In this document: positions 1-7,920 of the stretch, one piece after another
Layout: the number at the start of each line of letters is the position of its first letter
How positions within the stretch are numbered: position 1 is the first letter of the stretch
Assembly: GCA_022794035.1 (NCBI GenBank)
Contig: JAAWDX010000007.1
Span: forward strand, 1-64,000
From: Lachnospiraceae bacterium
GTDB lineage: Bacteria; Bacillota; Clostridia; Lachnospirales; Bianqueaceae
Direction: 5' to 3'
DNA length: 64,000 nt
The notes under the pieces: model-generated
Seen by the model: the letters and a program-made list of their open reading frames with translations, nothing else
Database searches by the model: none
Told to the model about the DNA's origin: nothing
Program-made: the position numbers and the translations under genes

Positions 1-259
1 CATCATCACTGCCAGGTACTGTCTTACTCTCTTTTTCATCCTTTTCACGCTTCCCTTTCTTTCTTAGGCCCTTCCCCTGTGCCCTTTTATATGTATTGTT
101 AAGATATTTTCCTTTATACTTCTTTAAGACCCCCTCCCCTCTCCTTTCGGCTCACCTTTTTTCCCTTTTTTTTATTTTTTATTTCTGAGCTGTTTTTTTC
201 ATGTTTCTCGTCTTTATAAGATAAAAGATTCTATTATTTTAAAAATGGAGATTCTATAT
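1..259. other. Pyrimidine-rich non-coding stretch, no gene recognised
   Basis: No open reading frame of any credibility covers the left edge. The plus strand is strongly pyrimidine-rich, with long C/T runs between about 120 and 195, and then becomes A/T-rich just before the first gene. A TATAAG-like box near 215-220 could serve the next gene, but I cannot find a convincing -35 partner, so no promoter is called. It may be the intergenic end of a neighbouring unit outside the window. Confidence 0.5.
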
Positions 260-994
260 ATGTTTCATTTCAGAAAAACACCTAAAATCCCGTCTTCTTC
301 ATCTCCTCAAACGGCAGACGCATTGTTTAATCAAATCTCTGAAAAGCTATCTCTATCTTCTTCAAGGCGTTCTAAATGGCGCTTGAGCTATACTCTTTCT
401 CTCACAAAATATTTTTTGCCTCGCCTATTTATGTTTATTTTATTCATATGTATTTTAATTGGCGGTATTCATTTTCTCACTACTCCAGCTTCTATCCAAA
501 ATATAACATGTGATTCCCAATCGTATGAGGCGCAAAGAATCTCTTTTCAAATAACACATCCTTTCTGGATTAAATCCATCACCGCTTCTCAAAACAATTC
601 TTTACTGCCGGTTTCTCAAGTCGATGATACTTACTATGTTGATGCAACCGAAAATGGAGTATTGCTGCTAGAAATTGAAACCATTTCTCATGTGCGTATA
701 GAGCAAGAGATTATCATTGATTCTATCGACGATGAAGCCCCTCATATCCAGTCTCATCTTCGCAAAGGAGATGAAGTTTTCATCTATCTTTCCGATCAGG
801 ATGGAGCCGGCATCAATTGGCAGACCATCCAAGCAATTGGGCAGACATCTGGCACCTGCTTTCTCCCCTCGCATTATGATGAGAGTTCAAGTCTTATTAT
901 TTTTCCATTTCCTTCCGAGCCTCTTCAAATTACTATTCCTGACTTAGCCGGTAATTATTGTATAGCCCTTTTAGAGCCTTATAAAGCAGAATAA
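260..994 (+). CDS. Membrane-anchored protein of unknown function with extracytoplasmic beta-rich region
   Basis: I do not recognise this family. The start at 260 is preferred over the ATG at 245 because TGGAG at 246-250 sits nine bases before it; this gives 244 residues. The N-terminal ~45 residues are basic and serine-rich. One hydrophobic segment follows at about residues 51-73, and the remaining ~170 residues should lie outside the membrane. This tail alternates hydrophobic and polar residues like beta strands. Its end (a PDLAGNY motif) resembles the last strand of bacterial Ig-like domains, which suggests one or two beta-sandwich domains; that is inference. A strong hairpin overlaps the stop codon, so the gene is a single transcription unit apart from the IbrA/IbrB-like pair downstream. 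Function is unknown; a surface or cell-wall sensing role is possible but unproven. Confidence 0.7.
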   Translation: MFHFRKTPKIPSSSSPQTADALFNQISEKLSLSSSRRSKWRLSYTLSLTKYFLPRLFMFILFICILIGGIHFLTTPASIQNITCDSQSYEAQRISFQITHPFWIKSITASQNNSLLPVSQVDDTYYVDATENGVLLLEIETISHVRIEQEIIIDSIDDEAPHIQSHLRKGDEVFIYLSDQDGAGINWQTIQAIGQTSGTCFLPSHYDESSSLIIFPFPSEPLQITIPDLAGNYCIALLEPYKAE

Positions 995-1020
995 TTTTCT
1001 CTGCTTTATAAGGTCTTTTA
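977..1020 (+). terminator. Rho-independent terminator overlapping the stop codon
   Basis: A 14-bp perfect stem (977-990 with 1000-1013) is followed by TCTTTTATATCTTTT. The TAA stop codon (992-994) lies in the loop, so the stem begins inside the coding region. Confidence 0.85.
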
Positions 1021-1051
1021 TATCTTTTAAAACATAAAAGGCTTTCCTTAG

Positions 1052-1080
1052 TTGAGTTTTTCATTATTTTACGCTATAAT
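1052..1080 (+). promoter_or_regulatory. Sigma-A type promoter of the IbrA/IbrB-like pair
   Basis: TTGAGT (1052-1057) and TATAAT (1075-1080) are separated by 17 bp. Transcription would begin near 1087, about 25 bases before the revised start codon. This is a strong reason to reject the longer reading frame that begins at 1052. Confidence 0.8.
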
Positions 1081-1111
1081 AAAACAGGGATTGGAAGGAG
1101 AAGACATTCAA

Positions 1112-2434
1112 ATGAAAAGAATCTATAGTTCTCAAAATGTATATGACGCTCTTCAGGAACGTCTTCATTTTATTTTTACAGAATTTGATAATATTTACGT
1201 TTCCTTCTCTGGAGGCAAGGATAGCGGACTTTTATTAAATCTAACCTTAGATTTTCAAAAAAAGTATTACCCCCATAAACGAATCGGTGTTTTTCATCAA
1301 GATTTCGAAGCCCAATACACCGTCACCTCAGAGTTTGTGGAGCGTACCTTTAAACGCATTGAAAATGAAGTAGAGCCCTATTGGGTTTGTTTGCCTATGG
1401 CCACCAGAACTGCTCTCAGCAGCTATGAAATGTTCTGGTACCCCTGGGATGACACCAAAGAGGATGCCTGGGTGCGGCCCATGCCGCAACACCCTTACGT
1501 AATCAATCTTCAGAATAATCCCATGACCACCTATCACTACCGCATGCACCAAGAAGATCTTGCCAAACAGTTTGGCCGTTGGTACCGTCTCTCACACGAT
1601 AACAAAAAAACGGTCTGCCTGCTTGGGATCCGCGCCGATGAGTCATTGCAGCGTTACAGCGGCATCATTAATAAAAAATATGGTTATCAGGGATCCGCCT
1701 GGATTTCCAAGCAATTTAAAGATGTATGGTGCGCTTCTCCTCTATATGACTGGCGATCCTCTGATGTATGGCATGCCATCAGTCTTTTCCACTATGACTA
1801 TAACCGCTTATATGATCTGTATTATATGGCTGGCTTAAAGATCAATCAAATGCGGGTAGCTTCTCCTTTTAACGATTATGCAAAGGACAGCTTAAATCTA
1901 TATCGCGTTATTGATCCTCAAATTTGGACTAAGCTGGTCGGGCGAGTGCAAGGTGCCAATTTTGCTGCCATCTACAGTAAAACCAAAGCGATGGGATATA
2001 AAAATATCACACTTCCCGAAGGCTATACCTGGAAAACCTATACACAGTTTTTACTCAGCACCCTTCCCTCTCGCCTCAGAAGAAACTATATTCAGAAATT
2101 TAATACTTCGATTCGTTTCTGGCATACGACCGGCGGTGGTTTAGAAGAAGAAACAATTCAAGAGCTGGAAGCTCATGGATATCGCATTCAGCGAAATGGT
2201 ATTTCCAATTATACCATCGGTAAAAATTCCCGCGTGATCTTTTTAGATAAGATCCCAGATCATACCGATGATATTAAATCTACCAAAGACATTCCCAGCT
2301 GGAAGCGTATGTGCTACTGTATTTTAAAAAATGATCATATTTGTCGCTTTATGGGCTTTGGCCTCACCAGAGAACAGCAAAGCAAAATTAACACCCTAAA
2401 AATTAAGTATCGTAAACTTGGAGAATCATCATGA
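1112..2434 (+). CDS. PAPS reductase-like PP-loop protein, DUF3440 / IbrA type
   Basis: The protein belongs to the PP-loop ATP pyrophosphatase superfamily in its phosphoadenosine-phosphosulfate reductase branch. It shows the signature SGGKDS at residues 33-38, LGIRADES around 171-178 and a PLYDWRSSDVW motif around 210-220. The C-terminal half (about 230-440) fits the DUF3440 region of IbrA-like proteins. The start is set at 1112, where GGAAGGAG precedes ATG; this gives 440 residues. It overlaps the next gene by four bases (ATGA), so the two are translationally coupled. In E. coli, IbrA and IbrB activate expression of immunoglobulin-binding surface proteins. The wider family often travels with mobile DNA, and the PP-loop domain is related to DndC of DNA phosphorothioation. 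A role in sulfate assimilation is unlikely because no sulfate genes are nearby. Substrate and role here are unknown. Confidence 0.85.
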   Translation: MKRIYSSQNVYDALQERLHFIFTEFDNIYVSFSGGKDSGLLLNLTLDFQKKYYPHKRIGVFHQDFEAQYTVTSEFVERTFKRIENEVEPYWVCLPMATRTALSSYEMFWYPWDDTKEDAWVRPMPQHPYVINLQNNPMTTYHYRMHQEDLAKQFGRWYRLSHDNKKTVCLLGIRADESLQRYSGIINKKYGYQGSAWISKQFKDVWCASPLYDWRSSDVWHAISLFHYDYNRLYDLYYMAGLKINQMRVASPFNDYAKDSLNLYRVIDPQIWTKLVGRVQGANFAAIYSKTKAMGYKNITLPEGYTWKTYTQFLLSTLPSRLRRNYIQKFNTSIRFWHTTGGGLEEETIQELEAHGYRIQRNGISNYTIGKNSRVIFLDKIPDHTDDIKSTKDIPSWKRMCYCILKNDHICRFMGFGLTREQQSKINTLKIKYRKLGESS

Positions 2435-2961
2435 GTTATCAAAGTCCTGTATACCAGATCCTTTCTGTTCCTATTGAAAAAATTGTCCCCAATACATATA
2501 ATCCTAACTCTGTGGCGCCGCCGGAATTAAAGCTTCTATATGATAGTATTAAAGAAGATGGATATACAATGCCCATCGTCTGTTATCATGTAAAAGAAGA
2601 CGATACCTATATCATTGTCGATGGCTTTCACCGTTATCGTATTATGCTGGACTATCCGGATATCTACGAACGAGAGAGCGGTAAGCTACCTGTCTCTGTC
2701 ATTGACAAGCCCTTAGACTGCCGGATGGCAAGTACAATTCGTCACAATCGCGCCAGAGGATCCCACGATGTTGATTTAATGAGCAACATTGTTGCAGAAT
2801 TGCATGAACTGGGACGTTCTGATGCCTGGATTTCTAAGCATCTTGGCATGGACAAGGACGAAATATTACGACTTAAGCAAATTACTGGTCTAGCCGCTCT
2901 TTTTCAGGATGTTGAATTTGGAAAAGCCTGGCAGCCTCTTGATGAGGATCTGCCGCAATAA
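2431..2961 (+). CDS. ParB-like domain protein, IbrB type
   Basis: This 176-residue protein has a ParB/sulfiredoxin-like fold: an N-terminal VPIEKIVPNTYNPN stretch (13-26), the GFHRYR box (65-70) that corresponds to the nucleotide-binding motif of ParB proteins, and HNRARG (105-110). A short helix-turn-helix-like segment follows (about 128-152). It lacks the C-terminal dimer domain of chromosomal ParB, and there is no parA, so it is not a segregation protein. Its start overlaps the stop of the PAPS-reductase-like gene, which is the arrangement known for ibrA-ibrB. The pair is therefore most likely a coupled regulatory or nucleic-acid-modifying unit. Whether it binds CTP or DNA cannot be told from sequence. 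Confidence 0.85.
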   Translation: MSYQSPVYQILSVPIEKIVPNTYNPNSVAPPELKLLYDSIKEDGYTMPIVCYHVKEDDTYIIVDGFHRYRIMLDYPDIYERESGKLPVSVIDKPLDCRMASTIRHNRARGSHDVDLMSNIVAELHELGRSDAWISKHLGMDKDEILRLKQITGLAALFQDVEFGKAWQPLDEDLPQ

Positions 2962-2965
2962 TAAA

Positions 2966-3010
2966 GCGAGTGCTGCATCTGGATGATCCAGATGTAACAC
3001 TCGCCTTTAT
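2966..3010. terminator. Bidirectional terminator between ibrB-like gene and corC-like gene
   Basis: There are two nested stems, GCGAGTG (2966-2972) with CACTCGC (2998-3004) and CATCTGGAT (2976-2984) with ATCCAGATG (2986-2994). T-rich sequence lies on both exits, so it can end both convergent units. Confidence 0.85.
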
Positions 3011-3011
3011 T

Positions 3012-4271
3012 TTATTCTTCTTCCTCTACCGTTTGCGGAAGGCGTTTCGCCATAATTTCAATGACGCTTCTTTTGTCCGCTTTTACAATAATAAATGCAA
3101 AGCCTTCAAATTCAAAGCGTTCTCCTACCTGAGGGATTTTCTCCATCTCCTCCATCAGCCAGCCGCCGACAGAGGTTGATTCGAATTCATCAGGGTCCTG
3201 TAAGATGCCTAATGTTTCAAACATGTCATCCATATCGGCTGCGCCGTTTATAAGCCACTGGTCGTCATTTTCTTTCTGGAACATCACTTCTACTTCATCG
3301 TGTTCATCCCAGATCTCTCCAACCAGCTCTTCTAAAATATCTTCCATCGTTACAACGCCTTCTACACCGCCGCCTTCATCCAGCACGAGTGCCATATGCG
3401 TTTTACATTGCTGCAGCTTTTTCAATAACGCTGAAATCTTAATGCTTTTGGGGACATAAAGCGCTTCCTTAACCAAGCTAAGATATTCTGTACCTCCGCT
3501 TGTAATATGCGCCATAAAATCCTTCTCGTGTAAGATACCAATGATATTGTCGATCGTCTCATGATACACCGGCAACCGAGAGAAGCCGTGCTCAAAAAAG
3601 ACCTTCTTTACTTCTTCTAATGGCGTATCATCCTCTATCGCAATCATATTGACGCGTCTGGTCAGTACTTCCTCTACAGCCACATCATTAAACTCAATCG
3701 CCGAACGGATCAGATCGCTTTCGCCTTCTTCCAAACCGCCGCCTTCTTCCACTTCATCCAGCATGGTCATGAGTTCTTCTTCTGTGGCTCCCTGCTGCTC
3801 TTTATCCTTAAACAAGATCGCCATCAACTTGGAGACCGGACTAAAAAGCCAGCTAAGAGGAGACAAAATCAACATAACAATACGAAATACCGGAGCACTC
3901 GCGGTTGCAATGGATTCCGGACGCTGTTTAGCAAGACTTTTAGGACAGATCTCACCAAAAATCAGAACAATGATCGTCATAACCACCGTCGAAATCGTCA
4001 CGCCGTAGGTCGGGAAATAAGTTGTAAACAACACAGTTGCAATTGAGCTGGCTAAGATATTAACAATATTATTTCCAATTAACAATGTGGAAATAACTTT
4101 GTCAAACTTCTCTGTCAATTGCATCACCAACGATGCTTTGCGGTTACCATTTCCGGCAGCATTTTTCAGGCGGATCCGGCTGGCACTCATGAAGGCCGCT
4201 TCTGTCCCTGAAAAATATGCAGAAAACATCACTAATACAATCAAGAAAATAATCTGTTGCGTAATGCTCAT
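3012..4271 (-). CDS. CorC/HlyC-family membrane protein (CNNM + two CBS + CorC C-terminal domain)
   Basis: The 419-residue protein starts with a CNNM/DUF21 membrane domain of three to four helices (about 1-190, opening with IFLIVLVMFSAYFSGTEAAF). Two CBS domains follow (about 205-325; EEVLTRRVNMIAIEDD and VVTMEDILEELVGEIWDE mark them), and a CorC/HlyC C-terminal domain ends it (about 340-415). Such proteins are annotated as hemolysins, but the family is now associated with magnesium export or homeostasis, with CBS domains that sense Mg-ATP. The start has AGGAGG nine bases upstream and overlaps the stop of a small upstream ORF. It probably sits in the cytoplasmic membrane as a dimer. Confidence 0.93.
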   Translation of the reverse strand: MSITQQIIFLIVLVMFSAYFSGTEAAFMSASRIRLKNAAGNGNRKASLVMQLTEKFDKVISTLLIGNNIVNILASSIATVLFTTYFPTYGVTISTVVMTIIVLIFGEICPKSLAKQRPESIATASAPVFRIVMLILSPLSWLFSPVSKLMAILFKDKEQQGATEEELMTMLDEVEEGGGLEEGESDLIRSAIEFNDVAVEEVLTRRVNMIAIEDDTPLEEVKKVFFEHGFSRLPVYHETIDNIIGILHEKDFMAHITSGGTEYLSLVKEALYVPKSIKISALLKKLQQCKTHMALVLDEGGGVEGVVTMEDILEELVGEIWDEHDEVEVMFQKENDDQWLINGAADMDDMFETLGILQDPDEFESTSVGGWLMEEMEKIPQVGERFEFEGFAFIIVKADKRSVIEIMAKRLPQTVEEEE

Positions 4272-4390
4272 AGTCGCGTGCCTCCTTTCACAGAGGCGAA
4301 TTGTAATCGACTCAGATCATCATGACTGCTGTCCGGCCCTTTAGCCGTACTACTAGACCGCGGTTTACCATCGGGTATTGCATCATCCAT
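4268..4390 (-). CDS. Candidate 40-residue leader ORF coupled to the corC-like gene
   Basis: A small ORF begins with ATG at 4390, ten bases after a strong AAGGAGG, and its TGA overlaps the corC-like ATG (ATGA). It directly follows a well-formed promoter. The product is hydrophilic, rich in serine, lysine and aspartate, with no membrane segment or known domain. The excellent ribosome site and exact overlap support translation, and coupling to the downstream gene is the likely role. The alternative is that it is a chance frame in the leader. A longer in-frame ATG at 4456 has no ribosome site and lies upstream of the predicted transcription start. Confidence 0.45.
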   Translation of the reverse strand: MDDAIPDGKPRSSSTAKGPDSSHDDLSRLQFASVKGGTRL

Positions 4391-4436
4391 AAAACTAAAA
4401 ACCTCCTTGTGCTTTGCACATATAATATGATATATC

Positions 4437-4465
4437 ATTGTATCAGTTTTGTTCATAAATGTAAA
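4437..4465 (-). promoter_or_regulatory. Promoter of the corC-like unit
   Basis: On the minus strand TTTACA (4460-4465) and TACAAT (4437-4442) are 17 bp apart. The predicted start near 4430 leaves a ~40-base leader before the small ORF. Confidence 0.75.
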
Positions 4466-4482
4466 GAAATTTTTATCTTTCC

Positions 4483-5064
4483 CTATTCCTTAGCATAATG
4501 ATATCGAATTTTGATATAGATTAACGCCACTAAAGTAGATACGGCCGTTGCCAAAATAGCAGGCCCTACAATTTCGGTAGGATTTGCCGAACCATACCGC
4601 ACTCTGTATGCCAGCATATTGATCGGAATCAGCTGCAGGGATGACATATTCAAAATCATAAAACTGCACATATCCTTTGTCGCCCGCTTAGGATGCGGAT
4701 TTCGTTTCTGTAAGCTTTCCATTGCCTTCAAACCGGGCGGTGTAGCTGCCCATCCTAACCCAATCAAATTAGCTACAATATTCGCTGCGATATGTTCTAA
4801 TGCTTCATCCTCCTCCGGGATTCCCGGAAAAAGCCAGCGCAAAAAGGGCCTCATTTTTTTACACAGCTTCTTCATAAGACCGGCATCTTCGCCGATTCGC
4901 GTAAGCCCCGTCCACAAAGAAATTACACCCACTATGGAAATACCAAGTGTAATCGCTTCTCCAGATGAATCAATCAGGGCCGTCCCCAGTTCGCTCATTC
5001 TCCCTGTAAGTGCGGCCACCAAAATACTAATCAAAATCATAGCTGCCCAAATTCGATCTAACAT
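4483..5064 (-). CDS. spmA: Spore maturation protein A
   Basis: This 193-residue membrane protein has the nucleoside-recognition (Gate) domain arrangement: an N-terminal helix, a second helix near 40-55, the conserved NIVANLIGLGWAATPPGLKAM region near 92-112 and two C-terminal helices. This matches SpmA. In Bacillus, SpmA and SpmB together are needed for full dehydration of the spore core. Here the partner spmB is at the other end of the window (60.8-61.3 kb), which is unlike the usual adjacent pair. The start has AAGGAG eight bases upstream. No strong promoter is visible; a TTGGAA/TATAAC pair with an 18-bp spacer is only a weak candidate. Confidence 0.9.
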   Translation of the reverse strand: MLDRIWAAMILISILVAALTGRMSELGTALIDSSGEAITLGISIVGVISLWTGLTRIGEDAGLMKKLCKKMRPFLRWLFPGIPEEDEALEHIAANIVANLIGLGWAATPPGLKAMESLQKRNPHPKRATKDMCSFMILNMSSLQLIPINMLAYRVRYGSANPTEIVGPAILATAVSTLVALIYIKIRYHYAKE

Positions 5065-5094
5065 ATATATACTCCTTTGCCATATTATGGCTAA

Positions 5095-5168
5095 TTTTGC
5101 CAGTTATAATAAAAATTTGAAATTTTTTCCAAAATCATGTTGATAAATTTTTCCAGTTATGGTAATAT
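5095..5168 (+). promoter_or_regulatory. abrB-like promoter with a repeated CCAGTTAT element
   Basis: TTGATA (5140-5145) and TAATAT (5163-5168) with a 17-bp spacer form a promoter for the AbrB-like gene. The element TTTT(G/T)CCAGTTAT occurs twice in the same orientation, at 5095-5107 and 5148-5160. The second copy fills most of the spacer. The first lies in the upstream region of divergent spmA. A shared operator is a plausible but untested reading. Confidence 0.6.
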
Positions 5169-5234
5169 ATACATTAGTTCCTTATATTGGTTTTATCATA
5201 AGGAAGCAAAATGAGCGATAGGAGGCAACAAAAG

Positions 5235-5498
5235 ATGAAAGCAACCGGGATGGTACGCAATATAGATTCTTTAGGGCGAATTGTAATTCCTATTGAACTG
5301 CGTACGCGATTGGGGATGGATATCAATAAAGCGGTGGAGATCTTTACAGATGAAGATATGATCATCCTTCGCAGATATGAACCTGCAGACATTTTTACTG
5401 GAGAAACAGAGGATCTGATCGATTTTGACGGTAAGAAAATCAGCCGTAAAACAATTAGGGCTATGGCCGAGCAGGCTGGTTTTACCATCACAGAATAA
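5235..5498 (+). CDS. AbrB-family transition-state type DNA-binding regulator
   Basis: The 87-residue protein begins with the AbrB swapped-hairpin DNA-binding domain (GMVRNIDSLGRIVIPIELR, residues 5-23) and continues with a short C-terminal multimerisation region. Start 5235 is chosen because AGGAGG ends about nine bases before it; the ATG at 5211 lacks this. The length matches AbrB (about 95) and not SpoVT (about 178, with a GAF domain), so it is an AbrB-type regulator. The cysteine-containing linker common in clostridial homologues is replaced by IFTGETEDLIDFDG. It likely regulates stationary-phase or sporulation genes, possibly including its own promoter. A terminator follows immediately. 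Confidence 0.9.
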   Translation: MKATGMVRNIDSLGRIVIPIELRTRLGMDINKAVEIFTDEDMIILRRYEPADIFTGETEDLIDFDGKKISRKTIRAMAEQAGFTITE

Positions 5499-5510
5499 GC
5501 AGTACATAAA

Positions 5511-5546
5511 AAGGCTTCTGCATCATCTTATGCAGAAGCCTTTTTT
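5511..5546. terminator. Bidirectional terminator between abrB-like gene and recA
   Basis: A perfect 13-bp stem (5511-5523 with 5530-5542) with a six-base loop has T-runs on both sides, so it ends the abrB-like gene on plus and recA on minus. Confidence 0.9.
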
Positions 5547-5563
5547 CTATGCCATTTCTTCAC

Positions 5564-6610
5564 TTATAATAAACTGTCCTGTGTTTCCACCGCTGCAACT
5601 CCCTCGGCCCCTGTCAGTGGTGCAAACCCATATTTTTCTCTTACCTTACTCTCAATTTCATTCAGCAGCTCCGGCGTTTCCTCCAAATGCTTTTTAACAT
5701 TCTCACGCCCCTGTCCCAGCCGTGCATCATGATAACTATACCAACCGCCGCTTTTTACCACAATTCCTTCATTGGCAGCCAGATCGAGCACGTCTCCTGC
5801 TCTGGAAATTCCTTTTCCATACATAATATCAAACTCTGCTTCTTTAAAAGGCGGGGCCACTTTATTTTTTACGACCTTAATCCGTGTACGGTTTCCAATA
5901 AATTCGCCGTTTTGCTTTAAGGTTTCAATCCGGCGCACATCTAAACGGACAGAGGCATAAAATTTAAGCGCTCTTCCTCCTGCCGTTGTCTCCGGGCTGC
6001 CAAACATAACCCCCACCTTCTCACGCAGCTGGTTAATAAATACTACAATACACTTTGATTTATTGATTGCACCAGCCAGTTTTCTAAGAGCCTGCGACAT
6101 CAATCTTGCCTGCAGTCCTACATGAGAATCTCCCATTTCACCGTCAATTTCTGCTTTAGGCACCAGCGCTGCTACGGAGTCAACAATCACAATATCCATA
6201 GCGCCTGAACGCACCATCGTCTCCACAATTTCCAGCGCCTGCTCGCCATTATCCGGCTGTGAGATATAGAGATTATCAATATCCACTCCCAAATTTTTTG
6301 CATATTGCGGATCGATAGCATGTTCTGCATCCACATACCCGGCAATCCCGCCGCCTTTCTGGGTTTGGGCTACCATGTGCAATGCAACTGTCGTTTTACC
6401 ACTAGATTCAGGGCCATAAATCTCTACGATCCTTCCTTTAGGAATTCCTCCTACACCAAGTGCAATATCTAGTCCAAGAGAGCCAGTGGGAATAGCTTCT
6501 ACATTCATCTGTCCCAAAGATTCTCCAAGCTTCATGATCGAGCCCTGACCATAATCCTTTTGAATTTTTCCAATCGCTGCTTCCAGTGCTTTTTGTCTTT
6601 CGTCTTCCAT
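5564..6610 (-). CDS. recA: Recombinase RecA
   Basis: RecA polymerises on single-stranded DNA, drives strand exchange and stimulates LexA self-cleavage. The start at 6610 (GGGAGGT six bases upstream) gives 348 residues, typical of the family. Walker A GPESSGKT is at residues 66-73, and the protein is collinear with RecA throughout, including [21 protein letters not shown] and the L2-region [12 protein letters not shown]. It is the last gene of the minus-strand operon and ends at a strong terminator. A separate promoter lies in the gap after cinA. I see no recognisable Gram-positive LexA box (CGAAC-N4-GTTCG) there. Confidence 0.98.
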   Translation of the reverse strand: MEDERQKALEAAIGKIQKDYGQGSIMKLGESLGQMNVEAIPTGSLGLDIALGVGGIPKGRIVEIYGPESSGKTTVALHMVAQTQKGGGIAGYVDAEHAIDPQYAKNLGVDIDNLYISQPDNGEQALEIVETMVRSGAMDIVIVDSVAALVPKAEIDGEMGDSHVGLQARLMSQALRKLAGAINKSKCIVVFINQLREKVGVMFGSPETTAGGRALKFYASVRLDVRRIETLKQNGEFIGNRTRIKVVKNKVAPPFKEAEFDIMYGKGISRAGDVLDLAANEGIVVKSGGWYSYHDARLGQGRENVKKHLEETPELLNEIESKVREKYGFAPLTGAEGVAAVETQDSLL

Positions 6611-6631
6611 TTGGTTACCTCCCATACTCTT

Positions 6632-6660
6632 TATATATATTATCGTATATTTTTTGACAA
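6632..6660 (-). promoter_or_regulatory. Candidate recA promoter
   Basis: TTGTCA (6655-6660) and TATATA (6632-6637) on the minus strand are separated by 17 bp in the 64-base cinA-recA gap. The region is very A/T-rich, so the exact -10 is uncertain. Confidence 0.45.
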
Positions 6661-6674
6661 AAACCAAGTGTTTT

Positions 6675-7919
6675 TTAATTTTTTAATAAAATTAGCCGCA
6701 GCAAATTCAGCGCTTTTACGACAGATAAGCGTCGGTTTGCTTCTCGGTTTCTGCTAAAGCTGCATTTTTCTGCCTTTACAATCCCTTTACAGTACGCCGC
6801 AATCCAAACCGTTCCTACCGGCTTTTCTATGCTGCCTCCTCCCGGCCCCGCGATCCCCGTCACAGAAATCGCTGTTTCCGTTTGCAGTGCTTTTGCCGCT
6901 CCTATCGCCATCTCGCAGGCTGTTTCTTCGCTGACAGCTCCAAATTGATGCAGAGTCTCCTCTTTTACCCCTAAAAGCTTTCTTTTAGCCTCGTTGGAAT
7001 AAGTAACAAAACCACCCTCCAGCACCTCGGAGGCGCCGGGATAATTAACAATCTGACCGCTGACCCATCCTCCGGTACAGGATTCCGCCGTTGCCAGCTT
7101 CCAGTTCTTTTCCTTCAAAAGCTCTACGACAACCCCTTCCAGCGTCTGCGCATCAGTTCCAAATATCTGCTGGCCAAAGAGCATGCGAATTTCATCCTCC
7201 ACAGGCCTGATCATTGCCTCTGCCTCTTCTTGCGAAGCCGCTTTCGCCGTAATTCTAAGATCGACAATTCCTTCTTTTGCATAGGGCGCCAGCGTTGGAT
7301 TTATCATCCTCTTCATCTGCTCCTTTAAGGCAGTCTCTACCGCTGACTCTCCGCTTCCACAGATATGCAATGTACGGGAATGCATCACCGCCTGGCTAAA
7401 CCGGCGCAGATATGGCAGCACCTGTTCATCAAACATCGGGATAAGCTCTGACGGCGGCCCCGGCAGCATAATCAGAATTCGCTCTCCCTTTTGCAGTGCA
7501 AATCCCGGAGCTGTACCATTATGATTATAAAATGGTACACTGCCTTCGGGTAAAAGTGCTTGTTTCCAGTTATTCTCCGTAATTTGACGTCCCAGCCGCC
7601 CCATATATTGCCTAATATGTTCCTTTGCCTCTGGATCCTCCTTAAGATCAGCCCCAAAATAGGCGGCAGCCATCTCCTTAGAAAGATCATCCTGTGTTGG
7701 CCCCAGTCCCCCGGAGGTAATTACCAAATCAGCTCTTTCATAGGCATCCTTCAAGGCATCCTGTACTCGCTGCGGATTGTCTCCTACCACCTGCTGATGA
7801 TACGTATTAATGCCCAGCGCTGCAAGGCCGCGAGCCAAATAGGAGGCGTTTGTATTGACAATATCTCCTAATAAAATCTCCGTACCAATCGCCACAATCT
7901 CTGCTGTCAATGCTTTCAT
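6675..7919 (-). CDS. cinA: CinA: competence/damage-inducible protein, nicotinamide-nucleotide amidase family
   Basis: The 414-residue protein has an N-terminal MoCF/molybdopterin-binding-like domain (about 1-170, with [11 protein letters not shown] near 69-79) and a C-terminal CinA amidase domain (about 250-410, with AESCTGG and [10 protein letters not shown]). The C-terminal domain deamidates nicotinamide mononucleotide in NAD recycling, and the N-terminal domain acts as an ADP-ribose pyrophosphatase in studied members. The gene lies directly upstream of recA, its classic position in Firmicutes. The pgsA stop codon and this start are one base apart, so the genes are co-transcribed. Confidence 0.95.
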   Translation of the reverse strand: MKALTAEIVAIGTEILLGDIVNTNASYLARGLAALGINTYHQQVVGDNPQRVQDALKDAYERADLVITSGGLGPTQDDLSKEMAAAYFGADLKEDPEAKEHIRQYMGRLGRQITENNWKQALLPEGSVPFYNHNGTAPGFALQKGERILIMLPGPPSELIPMFDEQVLPYLRRFSQAVMHSRTLHICGSGESAVETALKEQMKRMINPTLAPYAKEGIVDLRITAKAASQEEAEAMIRPVEDEIRMLFGQQIFGTDAQTLEGVVVELLKEKNWKLATAESCTGGWVSGQIVNYPGASEVLEGGFVTYSNEAKRKLLGVKEETLHQFGAVSEETACEMAIGAAKALQTETAISVTGIAGPGGGSIEKPVGTVWIAAYCKGIVKAEKCSFSRNREANRRLSVVKALNLLRLILLKN

Positions 7920-7920
7920 T

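Noticed and set aside
2431-2961. Chromosome-segregation ParB and an origin region
   Set aside because: There is no parA, no parS-like repeat cluster and no dimer domain; the pairing with a PAPS-reductase-like gene fits IbrB.
5235-5498. SpoVT
   Set aside because: The protein is half the length of SpoVT and lacks the GAF-type domain, so it is called an AbrB-type regulator.
6611-6674. A LexA operator before recA
   Set aside because: I could not find CGAAC-N4-GTTCG or a close variant in the gap; only an A/T-rich promoter candidate is present.
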